Assembly: GCF_003665095.1 (NCBI RefSeq)
Contig: NZ_RCHV01000002.1
Span: 2,974,001-3,038,000 of the forward strand
Origin: Streptomyces sp. Z26
GTDB lineage: Bacteria > Actinomycetota > Actinomycetes > Streptomycetales > Streptomycetaceae
Direction: 5' to 3'
DNA length: 64,000 bases
Shown one piece after another: positions 61,593 through 64,000 of the stretch. Below the pieces are notes generated by a model that was not told the origin of the DNA, searched no databases, and saw only the letters and a list, made by a program, of their open reading frames with translations. Position 1 is the first letter of the stretch, and every line of letters starts with the position of its first letter. A program made the position numbers and the translations under genes.

Positions 61593-61621
61593 GGGCGCCC
61601 CCGTCGTGTTCGGGGGCGTCC
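61593..61621 (+). terminator. Hairpin directly after the peptide gene
   Basis: GGGCGCCCCCG / CGGGGGCGTCC, an 11-bp stem with one G-T pair and a 7-nt loop. It can stop or attenuate transcription between the peptide gene and the carboxypeptidase gene, giving more peptide mRNA than enzyme mRNA. Confidence 0.75.
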
Positions 61622-61744
61622 ACGGACCGCCCTCGCGCCTTTCGGTCGTTTCTGCCCGACTGTTCCTCTGCTCCGCGCCACCGCCCCCCGCCCGCTGAGA
61701 AATCGCCCGCAGAGAGCCCGGCAGAGAAGTGAGGCATTCCCCCG

Positions 61745-63442
61745 TTGAGCGAAACCCTGCGCCCGCACGGTGTCCCGCCGTTCAACGACTATCCGACCGT
61801 GTCGGAACTCCACTTCCGCGCCCGCGCGTTCGCCTCCCGCCATCCCGCACGCACCGGCGTACGCCGGGTCGGCACCTCGCGCGCGGGCGAGGAACTGCTG
61901 CTGCTGTCCGTGGGTACCCCGGATACGGCCCCCGACACCCGGCACGGCCCCGGTGTCCGCGCGCGCCCCGACGGCCACCGCGACGTGCTGGTGGTCGCGG
62001 GGCCGCACGCCAACGAACGGGTCGGCGGCGCCACCGCCCTGCGGCTGGCCGAACACGTCGTGGGCGAAAGGCCGTTGCGCGGCGACGGGTCCCACGACGT
62101 CCGCTGGCACTTCCTGCTCTGCCTCGATCCGGACGGCGCCCGGGTGAACGAGCACGGGGCCACGGGAACGGATTCCGCGACGGTCGCGGGAACCAGCCGG
62201 AACACCCTGCTCGGCTACCACCGGCCGTTCTTCCGGCCCCCCGGAAAGGAGCAGCCGGAATGGGCGCCCTCCCTCACCGGAAACGACGGTGAATTACTCC
62301 CGGAAAGCCGCGCCCTGCTCACCGTCATCGACGAAATACGCCCTTTCCTGCAATGCTCCCTGCACGCGAACGACGTCGGCGGAAGCTGGGTCCAACTCAC
62401 CCGCGCGGTGCCCGGATTGCCGGAACCGTTCGCAAAGTCCGCCGCGGATCTGGGAATCCCGGTCGAGATCGGCAGCATCGACACGCTGTATTGGCCGAGT
62501 CCCGGCCCCGGGGTGTTCGTGATGCCCGAACCGGGCGTTCCCGAACGCCTCGCGAGCCTCCAGGAGGACGCGGCGCGCTCCACCTGGTACCACCCGCACC
62601 GGTACGGCGGCATGACGGCCGTCGTGGAGGCGCCGATGTGGGCGAGTCGCCTGGTGGACGACTGCACGCCCGTGCCCGACCCCGGGCCCGCCGTACGCGG
62701 CGCCGCGCTGCGGCTGCGGCGGCGCGGGCGGCGCGTCGCCGCGTTGCTCGACCGCGCGCGCCCGCTGGTGCCCGTCGAGCACGCGCCGGTGCTGCGTGGC
62801 GCGGAGGCGGCCGTGGAGGTGTGCCCGGGGCTGGCGGACGACTGGACGCGCCTGTCGCGGGCGCAGGCACAGGCCCGGGTGCCGGGCCCGGACGCGGCGC
62901 GGGTGCCCGCGCCGGGGTGGGCGGGGCTCGGGGCGGGGGCGACGGTGGTCGGCGGGGCGGCCGGTGGCGGCCGACGGCCGGGCGCGTACGGGGAGACGGG
63001 GCGCGGGGGCACGGCGTACGGGGACGTGGCCGGAGGCGTGGCGGCGCGCGGCACCCGTACGGCACCCGGCCCGCGCCCGTACGCGGGACCGGGCGGCGCG
63101 GGCGCCCGTACGGGCCGGGGCGCGGACGGTGCGGACGGCGCCGGGACGGGCGCCGGGGTGCCCGCGCCACCCGCGCTCACCGCCGGGCACCTCGCCTCCT
63201 TCGCGGGTGTCACCTGGCGCATCCCGCTGCGCGCCGCCGCGATGCTGCTCGGCGCGCTCGACGGCGTACCGGGCCGCGCCGCCGGGGAGTTGCGGGCGGA
63301 GCTGGCGGGGATCGTGTCGGCGTGGTGCGCGGCCTTCGAGTGCGAGTTCCAGACGCGCTGGGTGCCGCTCGACGACCAGGTGCGGCACCAGGCGCGTACG
63401 GTCCTCGCGGTCCTCGACCGCGTCGGCCACGGTCGTGCGTGA
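61745..63442 (+). CDS. M14 family zinc carboxypeptidase with a TTA codon
   Basis: A 565-residue protein. The catalytic domain (about 15-310) has zinc ligands His88 and Glu91 (GPHANERVGG) and His207 (LQCSLHANDVGG), and the general base Glu295 (TAVVEAPMW), so it looks active. A helical C-terminal part (320-390 and 480-560) is split by a Gly/Ala/Thr/Arg low-complexity insert (about 400-475). There is no signal peptide, so it acts in the cytosol. Codon 184 is TTA (62294-62296), the codon read by the bldA tRNA. The TTG at 61745 follows an in-frame stop. The 5' half uses more A-ending codons than its neighbours. Carboxypeptidase action on the nearby peptide is inference. Confidence 0.87.
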   Translation: MSETLRPHGVPPFNDYPTVSELHFRARAFASRHPARTGVRRVGTSRAGEELLLLSVGTPDTAPDTRHGPGVRARPDGHRDVLVVAGPHANERVGGATALRLAEHVVGERPLRGDGSHDVRWHFLLCLDPDGARVNEHGATGTDSATVAGTSRNTLLGYHRPFFRPPGKEQPEWAPSLTGNDGELLPESRALLTVIDEIRPFLQCSLHANDVGGSWVQLTRAVPGLPEPFAKSAADLGIPVEIGSIDTLYWPSPGPGVFVMPEPGVPERLASLQEDAARSTWYHPHRYGGMTAVVEAPMWASRLVDDCTPVPDPGPAVRGAALRLRRRGRRVAALLDRARPLVPVEHAPVLRGAEAAVEVCPGLADDWTRLSRAQAQARVPGPDAARVPAPGWAGLGAGATVVGGAAGGGRRPGAYGETGRGGTAYGDVAGGVAARGTRTAPGPRPYAGPGGAGARTGRGADGADGAGTGAGVPAPPALTAGHLASFAGVTWRIPLRAAAMLLGALDGVPGRAAGELRAELAGIVSAWCAAFECEFQTRWVPLDDQVRHQARTVLAVLDRVGHGRA

Positions 63443-63491
63443 GACCCGTACGCGCCGGGCCGGTCGTCGGGGCCGGTCGTCGGGCCGGTCG

Positions 63492-63863
63492 TCAGTCGGG
63501 GAGGTGGCAGACGGCCTCCACGTTGTTGCCCTCCGGGTCGCGGACGAACGCCGCGAAGTAGCACGCGTGGTACTCGGGGTGGAGCGCCGGGGCGTGCAGC
63601 GTCTCCGCGCCCGCCGCCGTCGCCGCCTCGTGGAAGGCCACGACGGCCGCCCGGTCGGCGGCGGTGAACGCGACGTGCGTCTCGCGCGGCGCGCCGTCCG
63701 CCCCGGCCGGTCCGATCCAGAACGTCGGCCGGTCCCCCACCCCGTACCCGACGACCGGCCCGAACTCCCGCACCCGGCTGCCGCCGAGCGGCGCCAGCAC
63801 CGCGTCGTAGAAGGCCCCGACGGCCCGGGGGTCCCGCACCTGGAGCGACATGTGATCGATCAT
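63492..63863 (-). CDS. VOC family (glyoxalase-like) protein
   Basis: A 123-residue protein with the vicinal-oxygen-chelate fold: MIDHMSLQVRDPRAVGAFYD, HVAFTAADRAAVVAFHEAA, YFAAFVRDPEGNNVEAVCH. Metal-ligand-type residues are the His at position 4, the His of ETHVAF and the Glu of NNVEAV. These proteins bind or convert small molecules; the substrate is unknown. The ATG at 63863 is the first codon of the fold; the frame is open 30 nt further. It is convergent with the carboxypeptidase gene. Confidence 0.87.
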   Translation of the reverse strand: MIDHMSLQVRDPRAVGAFYDAVLAPLGGSRVREFGPVVGYGVGDRPTFWIGPAGADGAPRETHVAFTAADRAAVVAFHEAATAAGAETLHAPALHPEYHACYFAAFVRDPEGNNVEAVCHLPD

Positions 63864-63957
63864 GCCGGGCAGTCTGGCAGCCGCCACCGACAATCCACGG
63901 GCGCGCGCGGCCCGAAGCGCGCCGCCCCGCGCACCCGGCCCCCGGCGCCGCGCGCCC

Positions 63958-64000
63958 TCAGCCGAAGTCCGCGGCGTGCGCCGCCGCGTACGCCGCGAAC
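63958..64000 (-). CDS. C-terminal end of a gene cut by the window edge
   Basis: Reading leftward from the edge gives FAAYAAAHAADFG and a TGA at 63960-63958. Only 13 codons are present, so the product cannot be named. Confidence 0.35.
   Translation of the reverse strand, partial: FAAYAAAHAADFG

Noticed and set aside
1-64000. CRISPR arrays, insertion sequences and prophage genes
   Set aside because: I found no regularly spaced repeats, transposase motifs, integrase or phage structural genes.

Overview
This 64-kb window is chromosomal DNA from a Streptomyces-type actinomycete. The evidence is very high GC content, frequent GTG and TTG starts, several leaderless promoters, a DUF3073/Lsr2/DUF3151 gene complement, valine dehydrogenase, a mycothiol-type maleylpyruvate isomerase, tRNA genes without an encoded CCA, and a perfect Streptomyces-type parS site at 54458. 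The parS site and the density of housekeeping genes suggest the central, oriC-proximal part of a linear chromosome. No insertion sequence, prophage or CRISPR array was seen.

Region 1 (0-16 kb): a conserved hypothetical gene, vdh and DUF3073, then purM and purF, a DinB/SCP2 protein, and a LacI repressor divergent from a sugar ABC importer operon with two near-identical operators. Next come purL-purQ-purS, overlapping by 4 nt each, lsr2, and two tRNA-Gly genes. One of these (anticodon TCC) has an abnormal D loop and T arm.

Region 2 (16-30 kb): an ABC exporter with a DesK/DesR-like two-component pair, purD, a large membrane protein, a secreted-looking N,N-dimethylformamidase-like protein, purC, a SLATT-like two-TM protein, an NTF2-like protein, and an SDR enzyme behind a MerR-type promoter.

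Region 3 (30-45 kb): a GntR regulator and class III aminotransferase operon with a tandem dyad operator, a MarR regulator, two tandem paralogous Ser/Thr kinases (one fused to DUF4328), a methyltransferase, and a sortase-like protein lacking its catalytic residues together with a membrane-anchored partner. An ABC exporter divergent from its likely regulator follows, then a degenerate diacylglycerol-kinase-like gene.

Region 4 (46-59.7 kb): purA, two secreted cell-wall hydrolases, a three-gene tryptophan-to-anthranilate operon, DUF3151, fba, parS, pyrE, an aldose-epimerase-like gene, a CoxG-like protein, a membrane spermidine-synthase-like protein and DUF2617.

Region 5 (59.9-63.5 kb) is the most unusual part. 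An active-looking ThiF/MccB-type E1 enzyme with an N-terminal peptide-binding-like domain is divergent from a 24-codon gene with a strong ribosome binding site. That gene is closed by an 11-bp hairpin and followed by a zinc carboxypeptidase (M14) containing a TTA codon. This looks like a compact peptide-modification (RiPP-like) cassette under bldA control that I cannot match to a named family.

Overall, eight de novo purine genes (purM, F, L, Q, S, D, C, A) are scattered through the window between unrelated operons. Each pur transcription unit seems to have its own promoter and terminator. Many adjacent gene pairs share 4-nt ATGA/GTGA/TTGA overlaps, which indicates translational coupling inside operons.
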